From: Burkholderiales bacterium
GTDB taxonomy: Bacteria > Pseudomonadota > Gammaproteobacteria > Burkholderiales > Burkholderiaceae
Length of the DNA stretch: 9,894 bases
Reading direction: 5' to 3'
Assembly (NCBI GenBank): GCA_947372535.1
Contig: CANBUA010000179.1
Span: 1-9,894, forward strand
The translations under genes and the position numbers were made by a program. The number at the start of each line of letters is the position of its first letter. Position 1 is the first letter of the stretch. This document shows positions 1-6,417 of this stretch, piece after piece. The notes under the pieces are model-generated. The model saw only the letters and a program-made list of their open reading frames with translations. It did not search any database and had not been told where the DNA came from.

Positions 1-1
1 C

Positions 2-379
2 CGGGCTTGCGGCTTGACCGTGATCTGGGCTGATCCCGCATCCAGCGGCATGGGCGAAAACCTGGCACAAGCCGTGCGCATGAGCGACCAAGCCGGCGGC
101 TGGGTCGTGGCCCTGGGCGACATGCCCCACGTGTCGCTGGATGTCATCCGGGCCGTGACCCAGGCCTTGCGTGATGGGCAAGCACTGGCCGCGCCGTTCT
201 TCAAAGGCCAGCGTGGTCACCCCGTCGGATTGGGGCGCGTGCACCGAGAAGCCTTGTGGCGCTTGCAGGGGGACACAGGCGCCAAAGCGCTGCTCAGCGC
301 CCATGCCGATCAAGTGCACCGTGTGATGGTGGACGATGAAGGCGTCCTGACCGACCTGGACGTGCCCGTGCTGTCATAG
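2..379 (+). CDS. MobA/MocA-like NTP transferase, 5'-truncated by window edge
   Basis: This is the C-terminal part (about 125 residues) of a MobA-like NTP transferase. The family transfers a nucleotide to molybdopterin (MobA with GTP, MocA with CTP) or to other acceptors. The frame is open to the left edge, so the true start lies upstream; the TTG at 14 is not the start. Visible family landmarks are a GMGENLA segment (the usual GMG-S-L block after the nucleotide-binding N-terminus), the metal-binding ALGDMPHV block (the conserved GDMP aspartate), and a G-HPV-L stretch (RGHPVGLGRVHREAL) typical of MobA/MocA. The glycine-rich N-terminal LAGG-S-RMG motif would lie outside the window. MocA rather than MobA is suggested by overall style, but I cannot decide the nucleotide. 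The next gene follows 46 bp downstream on the same strand and may be co-transcribed. Confidence 0.85.
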   Translation, partial: RACGLTVIWADPASSGMGENLAQAVRMSDQAGGWVVALGDMPHVSLDVIRAVTQALRDGQALAAPFFKGQRGHPVGLGRVHREALWRLQGDTGAKALLSAHADQVHRVMVDDEGVLTDLDVPVLS

Positions 380-425
380 GATCAGCCTGGCACCCCAGCT
401 GAGGCACCCCAAGCCCATTCACGAC

Positions 426-746
426 ATGACCGATTCCCTGCACGACCTGACCCAGCGCTTGATCAAGTTCGCCCAGGCGCGCGATTGGCAGAAGTTTCAC
501 TCGCCCAAGAACCTGGCCTCGGCCCTCACGGTGGAGGCCGGTGAACTGCTCGAGCACTTCCAGTGGCTGACCGAGGACCAGAGCCGCCAACTCGATGCCG
601 AGCAACGCGAAGCCGTGGCGATGGAGATGGCCGATGTGCTGCTCTACCTGGTCCAGTTGTCGACCAGCCTGGGCGTCGACCTGGTGGCGGCCGCGCGGCG
701 CAAGGTCGAGGTCAACGAAGGCCGCTTCCCCATCCCCAAAGGCTGA
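426..746 (+). CDS. MazG-like nucleotide pyrophosphohydrolase (dCTPase type)
   Basis: A complete 106-residue all-alpha NTP pyrophosphohydrolase of the MazG-like/RS21-C6 (DCTPP1) group. Such enzymes hydrolyse dNTPs, often dCTP or modified pyrimidine dNTPs, to the monophosphate plus pyrophosphate and so clean the nucleotide pool. The Mg-binding signature E-x-x-E ... E-x-x-D is visible as E37-A-G-E40 and E67-M-A-D70. The DWQKFHSPKNLA segment (about 20-31) and the C-terminal KVEVNEGRFP segment (about 93-102) are typical of the dCTPase-like subgroup. Length matches the single-domain family. No strong Shine-Dalgarno precedes the ATG, so expression may depend partly on the gene 46 bp upstream. It converges with the next gene, leaving 12 bp between the stops. 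The substrate is inferred from the family. Confidence 0.9.
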   Translation: MTDSLHDLTQRLIKFAQARDWQKFHSPKNLASALTVEAGELLEHFQWLTEDQSRQLDAEQREAVAMEMADVLLYLVQLSTSLGVDLVAAARRKVEVNEGRFPIPKG

Positions 747-758
747 GAAGCACCCTCG

Positions 759-1196
759 TCAAAAGGCAAACACAGCACGTGCGCTGCCGCTGCTTTTGAC
801 ATCGACCTTGCTCTGCTTGACCTGACCCTCAAACTCGACCTTCAGGTCGTAATGACCGGGCTTGAGCTTGAGCAGCGCAAAAGGTCCTTGCAGCGTGGTG
901 TTGAACACCTGCGCGCTCTGCGTGCTGATGGTCAGCACCGAAGACGCCGTGTATTCGTTCTTGCCGCCGGCCTGGTGGTAGACCTCGACAACCAGTGGAT
1001 AGTCGGGCATCGCGGCCTTGATGGCGGTCGATTCATCCAGATCGACACCACCGCTGAGGTAACTCACGCCCTGGCTGTCCTGCAAGGCCGGCAAACCGGC
1101 ATGGGCCAGCACGGAGGCGGTCATCAGGCTCAAAGCAGTGGCCGAGGCCAGCAGGCACAGGCGAGCGCCGCGTGTCGTGAGAGAAGCATGGGTCAT
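759..1196 (-). CDS. Small exported protein, carboxypeptidase-regulatory-like beta domain
   Basis: A 145-residue exported protein of unknown function. The N-terminus has a basic stretch (TTRGARL), a hydrophobic core (about 13-31) and a signal-peptidase I-like A-H-A site near residue 33. The mature part of about 112 residues is rich in beta-strand-forming sequence. The end (LKLKPGHYDLKVEFEGQVKQ, then alternating V-D-V and R-A-V-F-A-F) resembles carboxypeptidase-regulatory-like/transthyretin-like domains, in which a 'PG-Y-L-V' turn is common. The ATG at 1196 was chosen because AGGTGA lies 5 nt upstream and the signal peptide then has a normal length; an in-frame ATG at 1223 would add nine residues. 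It lies 71 bp downstream of the DUF3297 gene on the same strand and may share its transcript. Fold assignment is tentative; export is well supported. Confidence 0.75.
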   Translation of the reverse strand: MTHASLTTRGARLCLLASATALSLMTASVLAHAGLPALQDSQGVSYLSGGVDLDESTAIKAAMPDYPLVVEVYHQAGGKNEYTASSVLTISTQSAQVFNTTLQGPFALLKLKPGHYDLKVEFEGQVKQSKVDVKSSGSARAVFAF

Positions 1197-1267
1197 CGCA
1201 TTCACCTGATAAATGAGGAACATGCCCTCATTCAGCAAGCGATGTGCCCAGCGGCGGCGCCTCCCGC

Positions 1268-1519
1268 TCAGCGGTAGAAGGCTTCGACCTTGCCCTTGAG
1301 CTTGAGGGTGATGGGGTTGCCCTTGCGGTCGACGGCCTTGCCGGCGGGCACCTTGACCCAGCCTTCGCTCACGCAATATTCCTGCACGTCAAAACGTTCT
1401 TGGTCGTTGAAACGAATGCCGATGTCGTGCTCGAACACGGCCGCCACGTGGTGTGGGCTGCGGGGGTCGATGGACAGGTGATCGGGCAAGGGCGGCGTGG
1501 TTTTGGCAGCGTCGGTCAT
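1268..1519 (-). CDS. DUF3297 family protein
   Basis: A small 83-residue cytoplasmic protein that I recognise as DUF3297, a conserved proteobacterial family without assigned function. Characteristic text includes LPDHLSIDPRSPHH near the N-terminus (about 11-24), a GIRFNDQER block (about 34-42), a YCVSEGWVKV block (about 48-57) and a C-terminal G-NPITLKLKG-VE-FY segment. The full length matches the roughly 80-residue family. The ATG at 1519 is preferred over an in-frame upstream ATG at 1570 because it gives the family's normal N-terminus. It is transcribed divergently from the alpha/beta hydrolase gene at 1695, with a 175-bp gap. No membrane segments or signal peptide are seen. Family assignment is good; role unknown. 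Confidence 0.85.
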   Translation of the reverse strand: MTDAAKTTPPLPDHLSIDPRSPHHVAAVFEHDIGIRFNDQERFDVQEYCVSEGWVKVPAGKAVDRKGNPITLKLKGKVEAFYR

Positions 1520-1694
1520 GGCGTCTTCTTTTCCTGGCGGTGATGGTGCGAACAGGGCGACATTGTCCACCGATCTACCCCTGGTCTGTCCCGGTAGGCG
1601 GCACCGCTTCTACCTGTTACTGTTAATCGATGGGCATTTGCGCTGAAGCCAGGACAGGCCAGACCCGCCCCCAGATCATCCGGAGACGAGTTCC

Positions 1695-2777
1695 ATGAAG
1701 AAGACATCCACCGCCGTGCTCGTGGCCCTGGCCCTGAGCGCTGGCGCATCCCTGAGTTGGGCGGCCCTGCCCGCTGGCGTGACCTGCAAGGTCACCACGC
1801 CGCCAGCCCGCTCGGCTGTGCAGAAGGCCGCCGACAACGTGCAGTACGGCAAATGGGAGTCTTTCGAAGAGCGCGATGTGCAGCTCGATGGCTTGAGCGC
1901 GCCCGAGACCAGCACCCGCTACCACCTGCTGATGAAACGCCCCGGCGCCCAGCCCGCCACGGACAAGCCGCTGGTGCTCTTCCTGCACGGCTTCCCGGAG
2001 TTTTCCTGGTCGTGGGAGGGCTGGCTCAAGCAAATCGGTGGCCAGCACGACAGCATCGCCATCGACCTCAAGGGCTATGCCGCCTCGGCCAAGCCCACGG
2101 CTTTAGGCGCCTACGACGTCAAGCGCCTGACCCACGAGATCGACGACATCGTGCAGTGCCTGGGCTACAGCCAGGTGATCCCGGTGGGTCACGACTGGGG
2201 CGGCGGCCTGGCCTGGGCCTATGCCATCAACCACCCCGAGCACCTCAAGGCGTTGGTGATCCTGTCCACGCCCCACCCTTACACCTACAACCGCGAGCTG
2301 TCCGATCCGCAATCGGAGCAGCGCCAGCGCAGCCACTACATCGAACTGATCCGCCAGAACACGCCCAAGAGCATGCTGGCCTTCATCGGCGAAGTCAGCA
2401 AGGACGCCTCGCTGTTCGGCCCCTTCTACAAGGGCGCGCGCGCCAACCGCCTGGTGAGCGCCAACATGAACACCGTGGCCAAATGGGACCGCATGTTCAG
2501 CTACTACCGCGCCATGGACTTCCCGCCCAGCCCGGCCATGTACCCGGCCCAGCCCACGCCCGCGCTGCTGCAAGCCAACGCCGTGAACGTGCCCACGCTG
2601 GCCTTCTGGGGCACCGGCGATGGCTACTTCTCGCCCAAATCGTGGGAAGGTGTCGATGCCCTCGTGCCGCAGCTGGACCTGCGTGCCATCGAAGGGGCCG
2701 GCCACTTCATCAACCACGACCGGCCCGAGTTGCCCGGCCAGGTGCTGGACTTCATCAACCAGGTGACGGCGCCTTGA
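1695..2777 (+). CDS. Exported alpha/beta hydrolase, epoxide hydrolase-like
   Basis: A 360-residue alpha/beta hydrolase-fold enzyme of the epoxide hydrolase/haloalkane dehalogenase branch. The HGFPE oxyanion motif is at 98-102. The nucleophile elbow G-H-D-W-G-G at 165-170 places Asp167, not Ser, as nucleophile. Asp309 (in GTGDGYF) and His337 (in GAGHF) fit the acid and base. In the cap, the WDRMFSYYRAMDF stretch (about 264-276) has the Y-Y-R-A pattern that in epoxide hydrolases carries an epoxide-activating tyrosine. Residues 1-23 form a classic signal peptide (KK, hydrophobic core, S-W-A cleavage site), so a periplasmic location is predicted, which is unusual for this group. The only cysteines (31 and 155) could form a disulfide. 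GGAG lies 9 nt upstream of the ATG. Substrate unknown; a second cap tyrosine was not assigned. Confidence 0.85.
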   Translation: MKKTSTAVLVALALSAGASLSWAALPAGVTCKVTTPPARSAVQKAADNVQYGKWESFEERDVQLDGLSAPETSTRYHLLMKRPGAQPATDKPLVLFLHGFPEFSWSWEGWLKQIGGQHDSIAIDLKGYAASAKPTALGAYDVKRLTHEIDDIVQCLGYSQVIPVGHDWGGGLAWAYAINHPEHLKALVILSTPHPYTYNRELSDPQSEQRQRSHYIELIRQNTPKSMLAFIGEVSKDASLFGPFYKGARANRLVSANMNTVAKWDRMFSYYRAMDFPPSPAMYPAQPTPALLQANAVNVPTLAFWGTGDGYFSPKSWEGVDALVPQLDLRAIEGAGHFINHDRPELPGQVLDFINQVTAP

Positions 2778-2808
2778 GTTGATTTTCAGATGATCATGGC
2801 GGCCTGAG

Positions 2809-2824
2809 GCCCACGTCGGTGGGC
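2809..2824. repeat. Short hairpin between hydrolase and MFS genes
   Basis: A perfect 6-bp inverted repeat (GCCCAC / GTGGGC) encloses a 4-nt loop (GTCG) in the 67-bp gap between the hydrolase stop and the permease ATG. It has no T-run, so it is a poor intrinsic terminator; it may be a leader or intergenic hairpin that separates expression of the two genes. Dyads this short can occur by chance in GC-rich DNA. Confidence 0.35.
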
Positions 2825-2844
2825 GCCACCATCGACCATCTCGC

Positions 2845-4089
2845 ATGCATCAACCCCTTGCTCTCAGCCCTGCCCGCGGGGCCACCTTGCTCATCGGGCT
2901 CTATGCGGCCCAGGGGCTGCCCTTCGGCTTTTTCACGCTGGCCTTGCCGGTGCTGCTGCGCGAGGCCGGATGGTCGCTGACGGCCATCGGCTTCCTGCAG
3001 TTCCTGGCCCTGCCCTGGGCGATCAAGTTCCTGTGGGCGCCGGTGGTCGATCACCATGGCACGCGGCGGGGCTGGCTGCTGGCTCTGCAAGGCGCGGCTT
3101 GTGCGCTGGCTTTGCTGCTTTCGCAGCTTGAGGTGCAGGCCGCCAGCGTGTTGCTGTTCGCCGCCGTGTTCGCTTTCAACCTGGTGGCCGCCACGCAGGA
3201 CATCGTCACCGACGGCTTGGCCGTGCGCCTGCTCGATCCGCGCGAGAGGGGCTTGGCCAATGCCATCCAGGTGGGGGCGTATCGCCTGGGCATGATCCTG
3301 GGCGGTGGGCTGCTGCTGTGGGTGTTTGCACAAACCAATTGGCCGATGATGTTCCTGTGCATGACGGCCTTGCTGGTGCTCACCAGCCTGCCCGTGCTCG
3401 GCCTGCGCGAGCCGTCCGCCTTGCCGCAGGACGTGCCAGCGGCCCCACCAAGCATGACGGGCCGGCAACTGGCCTTGGCCTGGCTGCACCGCGCCTTGAC
3501 GCCAGGCATGTTGGCCTTCGCGGGCTTGATCTTTTGCTACCGCTTTGGCGATCAGATGGTCAGCGCCTTGGTGCTGCCATTCTTGAGTGACCACGGCATG
3601 CCCAAAGCCACCATTGCGCTCATGAAAGGCGCGGTGGGCTCAGGCAGCAGCATGCTGGGCGCTGCACTAGGCGGCTGGCTGGTCTTTCGGGCCGGGCGTC
3701 GCACGGCGCTGCTCGTCAGTGGCCTGCTGCAATCGGCCGGCTTTGGCTTGTACGTGGCGGTGGCTTTGGGCCTGGGCGATGCCCGCTGCCTGTGGGCCGC
3801 CACGGTGCTGGAGGGCATCGTCGGAACCATGGCCTCGGTGGCCTTGTTCACGCTGATGATGGATGCCTCCGACCCGGAGCATGCCGGCACCGACTACACC
3901 TTGCTGGCCAGCGTGGTGGTGCTGGTGGGCAGCCTGGGCAGCATCGTCGGCGGCCTGGTGGGCGACCGGCTGGGCTACGGTCCGACCTTCATCATTGGCA
4001 TGGTGCTGTCGGCGCTGGGCTGCTTGTTTCTGGTGTGGTGGCTGGATCGCCACCCCACGCATGAGCGCGTGGCGCAGGCCTGGCGCTGA
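2845..4089 (+). CDS. AmpG/RhtX-type MFS permease
   Basis: A 414-residue integral membrane transporter with about 12 predicted TM helices, belonging to the AmpG-related (PAT/acetyl-CoA transporter-like) branch of the major facilitator superfamily. Family-specific features are QGLPFGFFT in TM1 (about 23-31), the loop block ATQDIVTDGLAVRLL followed by ERGLANAIQVGAYRLGM (about 116-150), and a HAGTDYTLLAS block (about 347-356). AmpG members import anhydro-muropeptides from the periplasm; the related RhtX/FptX members import siderophores, and the 'GTDYT' block leans toward that side. The substrate therefore cannot be fixed from sequence. No convincing Shine-Dalgarno precedes the ATG. It follows the exported hydrolase by 67 bp on the same strand and converges with the small gene at 4123. 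No TonB-dependent receptor or beta-lactamase gene is nearby to settle the role. Confidence 0.85.
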   Translation: MHQPLALSPARGATLLIGLYAAQGLPFGFFTLALPVLLREAGWSLTAIGFLQFLALPWAIKFLWAPVVDHHGTRRGWLLALQGAACALALLLSQLEVQAASVLLFAAVFAFNLVAATQDIVTDGLAVRLLDPRERGLANAIQVGAYRLGMILGGGLLLWVFAQTNWPMMFLCMTALLVLTSLPVLGLREPSALPQDVPAAPPSMTGRQLALAWLHRALTPGMLAFAGLIFCYRFGDQMVSALVLPFLSDHGMPKATIALMKGAVGSGSSMLGAALGGWLVFRAGRRTALLVSGLLQSAGFGLYVAVALGLGDARCLWAATVLEGIVGTMASVALFTLMMDASDPEHAGTDYTLLASVVVLVGSLGSIVGGLVGDRLGYGPTFIIGMVLSALGCLFLVWWLDRHPTHERVAQAWR

Positions 4090-4122
4090 AGCGTCGTCAG
4101 CCCTCGCCGCAGCCCAGGGCGA

Positions 4123-4296
4123 TCAGTTCGAGATGTCCTTGGTGCGTGTCTTGGCCACCCCCGTGACGATGCCGATGCCCAGCACGATCAGGCACGTGAT
4201 GCCCACATACAGCTGAGGCACACCGGCCACGACCAGGCCCCAAGCGATGCCCGCGATGATGATGACGAAACCGAGCAGATAGATTGCGAAGGACAT
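4123..4296 (-). CDS. 57-residue two-TM membrane protein, unknown function
   Basis: A short gene for a 57-residue membrane protein. Two hydrophobic helices fill most of it (about 4-25 and 29-47), linked by a short turn containing VPQLY, with a basic/acidic tail TRTKDISN. I do not recognise a named family. The frame stays open for 111 codons, but the ATG at 4296 is clearly the start: a perfect AAGGAG sits 8 nt upstream, and the upstream extension does not look like protein. It is divergent from csbD across 240 bp and convergent with the MFS gene (33 bp between stops). Placement beside CsbD suggests a stress-related envelope role, which is inference only. Confidence 0.75.
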   Translation of the reverse strand: MSFAIYLLGFVIIIAGIAWGLVVAGVPQLYVGITCLIVLGIGIVTGVAKTRTKDISN

Positions 4297-4304
4297 GATG
4301 AGCG

Positions 4305-4310
4305 CTCCTT
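4305..4310 (-). promoter_or_regulatory. Shine-Dalgarno that fixes start at 4296
   Basis: AAGGAG on the minus strand, 8 nt before the ATG of the 57-residue membrane protein. It is a full match to the anti-SD core and selects the short form over the longer open frame. Confidence 0.7.
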
Positions 4311-4339
4311 GTTCAAGATGAATGCACTGTAAACAAGGC

Positions 4340-4368
4340 ATGATGGCTTGCCCATCAGCGATGGCCAA
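4340..4368 (-). promoter_or_regulatory. Candidate sigma-70 promoter with overlapping dyad
   Basis: On the minus strand, TTGGCC (4/6 to -35) and CATCAT (4/6 to -10) are separated by exactly 17 bp. The predicted transcript would start near 4333, giving a leader of about 37 nt before the ATG at 4296. The -35 and spacer coincide with an imperfect palindrome at 4348-4368 (half-sites TTGcCCATC and GATGGcCAA around AGC), a plausible operator position. Both elements are only moderate matches. Confidence 0.35.
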
Positions 4369-4376
4369 CAGCGTCT

Positions 4377-4423
4377 GTAGTCGCTGACCTACCTCATGCG
4401 CGGGGCCGTAGTCCCTCGCTGAC
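4377..4423. repeat. Imperfect direct repeat upstream of csbD
   Basis: GTAGTC followed by GCTGAC occurs at 4377-4388 without a gap and again at 4408-4423 with four extra bases (CCTC) between the two blocks. The copies start 31 bp apart, about three helical turns, in the 240-bp divergent intergenic region. They could be regulator sites for csbD or for the divergent gene, or chance. Confidence 0.3.
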
Positions 4424-4536
4424 ATCGTTTTGCGGTCCTGGCCGGCATCTTTATTCAAGCCCTGTCACTACATTGAAGTCATGGAGGCAAGGGTTCTTGT
4501 CTCCTTCGTGTCAACCAACTCACAAGAGGTGATTTC

Positions 4537-4722
4537 ATGAACAAAGATCAAGTCAAAGGCGCCGTCAAGGAAGCCGCTGGTAAGGTTCAAAGCAAGACTG
4601 GCGAAGTGATCGGGAGCACCGAACAACAAGCCAAGGGCGCTGCTCGCGAAATCGCAGGCAAGACCCAGAAGGAGTACGGCAACGCCAAGGAAGCCGTCAA
4701 AGACGCCGTCGACAAGTTCTGA
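4537..4722 (+). CDS. CsbD family stress protein
   Basis: A 61-residue, highly charged, Lys/Ala/Glu-rich protein matching the CsbD family, named after a sigma-B-controlled Bacillus protein and common in proteobacteria as an abundant small stress protein of unknown mechanism. The N-terminus MNKDQVKGAVKEAAGKVQ and the later KGAAREIAGKTQKEYGNAKE segment form the family's two similar amphipathic helical blocks; no membrane segment is present. A strong AGAGGTGA lies 5 nt before the ATG. Codons are rich in AAG/AAA and GCC/GAA, suggesting high expression. Its stop overlaps the next start (TGATG), so it forms an operon with the NRAMP-like transporter. The large 5' gap (240 bp) probably carries its promoter, but I could not identify a convincing one. 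Confidence 0.92.
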   Translation: MNKDQVKGAVKEAAGKVQSKTGEVIGSTEQQAKGAAREIAGKTQKEYGNAKEAVKDAVDKF

Positions 4723-6008
4723 TGGTCGATCAACAGGGTTCTGAAGAAGAAACCTGCAAGCAGTCCTGGTGGGAAAGGCTCGGACCGGGCCTGATCACCG
4801 GGGCTGCCGACGATGACCCCAGCGGCATCGCCACGTATTCCCAAGCGGGCGCTCAGTTCGGCTACGGCCTGGGCTGGACGCTCCTTTTGACTTATCCCTT
4901 GATGGTCGGCATCCAGCTGGCCAGTGCGCGCATTGGCCGCATCACCGGCAAAGGACTCACCGAAAATTTCTCGCAGCTGTGCCCGCTCTGGCTGGTGCGC
5001 AGCCTCGTGGCTTTTCTGGTCATTGCCAACGTCATCAACCTCGGCGCCGACCTCAATGCGATGGGCGGCGCTTTGGCGTTGGTGGTAGGTGGCCAGACCG
5101 CCTGGTACGCCATGGCCTTTGGCGCCGTGTCCTTGCTGCTTCAGGTGTTCATGCCCTATGCGCGTTATGTCAACGTGCTCAAGTGGCTGACCTTGTCACT
5201 CATGGCCTATGTGGGCGTGGCCTTCACTGTCCATGTGGATTGGGCCCAGGCGCTTCATTCAGCCGTGCATCCGCAACTGGTTTGGCACAAGGACTATGTG
5301 ACCACGGTGGTGGCCATCTTCGGCACCACCATCAGCCCTTACCTGTTCTTCTGGCAGGCTTCGCAAGAGGTCGAGGAGATCAAGCGCGATCCCTTGGCCC
5401 GGCCCCTGTGCGATGCCCCGGATCAGTCAGGCCCCAACCTGCGCCGCGTCAAGCTGGACACCATCGTGGGCATGGGATTTTCCAACCTGATTGCGTTCTT
5501 CATGATCGTGGCCACGGCCGCGACCCTCCATGCACAAGGCATCACCCAGATCGACACCTTGTCGCAAGCCGCGCTCGCGCTCAAGCCCATCGCGGGTGAT
5601 GGCGCCTTCTGGTTGTTCGCGGCCGGGATCATCGGCACCGGCTTGCTCGCCCTGCCTGTCCTGGCCGGCTCGGCCGCATATGCCTTGGCCAGTTTGTGGG
5701 GCGTGACTCAAGGCCTGGATCAGCCACTGGCCAAGGCCCGGCCTTTTTACGGCATCCTGGCCACGGCCATGCTGATTGGCATGGCCATCAGTGTGGCGGA
5801 CGTCGATCCGGTCAAGGCGCTGTATTGGGCGGCGGTCATCAATGCCGTGACCTCCGTGCCCATCATGGCGGCCGTGATGCTGACGGCCTCCAGCCGCCGC
5901 CTGATGAAGGGCATCGTGCTGTCGACCAAGTGGCAAGTGCTGGGCTGGCTGGCCACGGCCGTGATGGCGCTGGCCACCGTGGCCATGTTTGTGACCATGG
6001 TCAATTGA
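4722..6008 (+). CDS. Atypical NRAMP-family transporter
   Basis: A 428-residue integral membrane protein of the NRAMP superfamily with 11 or so predicted TM helices (LeuT-like fold). The recognisable N-terminal block is GPGLITGAADDDPSGIATY (about 21-39). Classical NRAMP metal transporters have DPGN in TM1 and (A/M)PH in TM6; here the equivalents read D32-P-S-G35 and I-S205-P-Y207, so the TM1 Asp is kept while the TM1 Asn and the TM6 Met/Ala and His are replaced. Such homologues are usually called 'divalent metal cation transporter', but the substrate is unproven. The charged loop between about 217 and 243 is longer than usual. The ATG overlaps the csbD stop by one base (TGATG) and no separate Shine-Dalgarno is seen, indicating translational coupling. 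An intrinsic-terminator-like hairpin follows directly at 6010. Confidence 0.85.
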   Translation: MVDQQGSEEETCKQSWWERLGPGLITGAADDDPSGIATYSQAGAQFGYGLGWTLLLTYPLMVGIQLASARIGRITGKGLTENFSQLCPLWLVRSLVAFLVIANVINLGADLNAMGGALALVVGGQTAWYAMAFGAVSLLLQVFMPYARYVNVLKWLTLSLMAYVGVAFTVHVDWAQALHSAVHPQLVWHKDYVTTVVAIFGTTISPYLFFWQASQEVEEIKRDPLARPLCDAPDQSGPNLRRVKLDTIVGMGFSNLIAFFMIVATAATLHAQGITQIDTLSQAALALKPIAGDGAFWLFAAGIIGTGLLALPVLAGSAAYALASLWGVTQGLDQPLAKARPFYGILATAMLIGMAISVADVDPVKALYWAAVINAVTSVPIMAAVMLTASSRRLMKGIVLSTKWQVLGWLATAVMALATVAMFVTMVN

Positions 6009-6009
6009 A

Positions 6010-6041
6010 AAGGACCGGGCGCTCGCCACAGCGCCGTCCTT
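6010..6041. terminator. Bidirectional terminator between convergent genes
   Basis: A GC-rich hairpin lies between the stop of the NRAMP-like gene (+) and the stop of the 78-residue gene (-). The arms pair over 12 bp (AAGGAC then GGCGCT against AGCGCC then GTCCTT), with a 2-nt CG bulge in the left arm and a 6-nt loop. On the minus strand the stem is followed by TTTT including its last bases (CCTTTTCAATTG); on the plus strand the 3' side is only CTTCTG. It is thus stronger for leftward transcription. Position between two converging stops supports a shared terminator. Confidence 0.65.
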
Positions 6042-6054
6042 CTGCCGTCTTGGG

Positions 6055-6291
6055 TCAGGCGGGCAACTTCTGAGAAGTCAGCGACTGATCCAGGTAGGGG
6101 TTGTGCGGCAGCACCACCTTCCACTGGTGTCTTTGGCTGCCCGGCGAGCCCTCCAGACCAGTTGGGGTCTTGGCCTGGCCTTTGGTCGCTTTGGCCAGCG
6201 CACGCTGCTTGCGCACTTGTTGCGTGGCCATGAGCGCGCTGGCAATGACGCCCAGCGTGACCGTGAACATCAGAAATGGTTTGTTGGGCAT
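6055..6291 (-). CDS. 78-residue single-TM protein, unknown function
   Basis: A small protein with one N-terminal hydrophobic segment (about 6-22, FLMFTVTLGVIASALMA), then a basic, probably disordered tail (QQVRKQRALAKATKGQAK) and a Pro/Gln-containing C-terminus. It could be a membrane-anchored peptide; the segment lacks a clear signal-peptidase site. I do not recognise a family. The start is well supported: AGGAG lies 6 nt upstream on the minus strand (6298-6302). It is 126 bp downstream of the YqjK-like gene on the same strand and may be the last gene of that operon, read to the terminator at 6010-6041. Real gene likely; function unknown. Confidence 0.6.
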   Translation of the reverse strand: MPNKPFLMFTVTLGVIASALMATQQVRKQRALAKATKGQAKTPTGLEGSPGSQRHQWKVVLPHNPYLDQSLTSQKLPA

Positions 6292-6381
6292 GCTGGGCTC
6301 CTGTGGTGGTGATGAGGGGACTGATTGGGTTCTTCAAAGTGGCCTTGTCGATCCCCACCTTCCACTCATGGCAAGCCACAT

Positions 6382-6397
6382 GCCCAACCGCTTGGGC
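6382..6397. repeat. Intergenic hairpin downstream of YqjK-like gene
   Basis: A perfect inverted repeat GCCCAA / TTGGGC with a CCGC loop lies about 20 bp past the stop of the YqjK-like gene. No U-tract follows on either strand. It may be an RNA-stabilising or partial attenuation hairpin between the operon and the 78-residue gene, or chance. Confidence 0.3.
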
Positions 6398-6417
6398 CGC
6401 CCGTCCGGACTTTGCCC

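Noticed and set aside
2103..2846. 247-residue open frame on the minus strand opposite the alpha/beta hydrolase
   Set aside because: It lies opposite a well-supported enzyme gene in GC-rich DNA, has low-complexity His/Arg/Gly/Val composition, and shows no recognisable domain; a shadow of the real frame.
2794..3594. 266-residue minus-strand open frame opposite the MFS permease
   Set aside because: Gln/His/Arg-rich low-complexity translation antisense to a clear transporter; no motif and no plausible start context.
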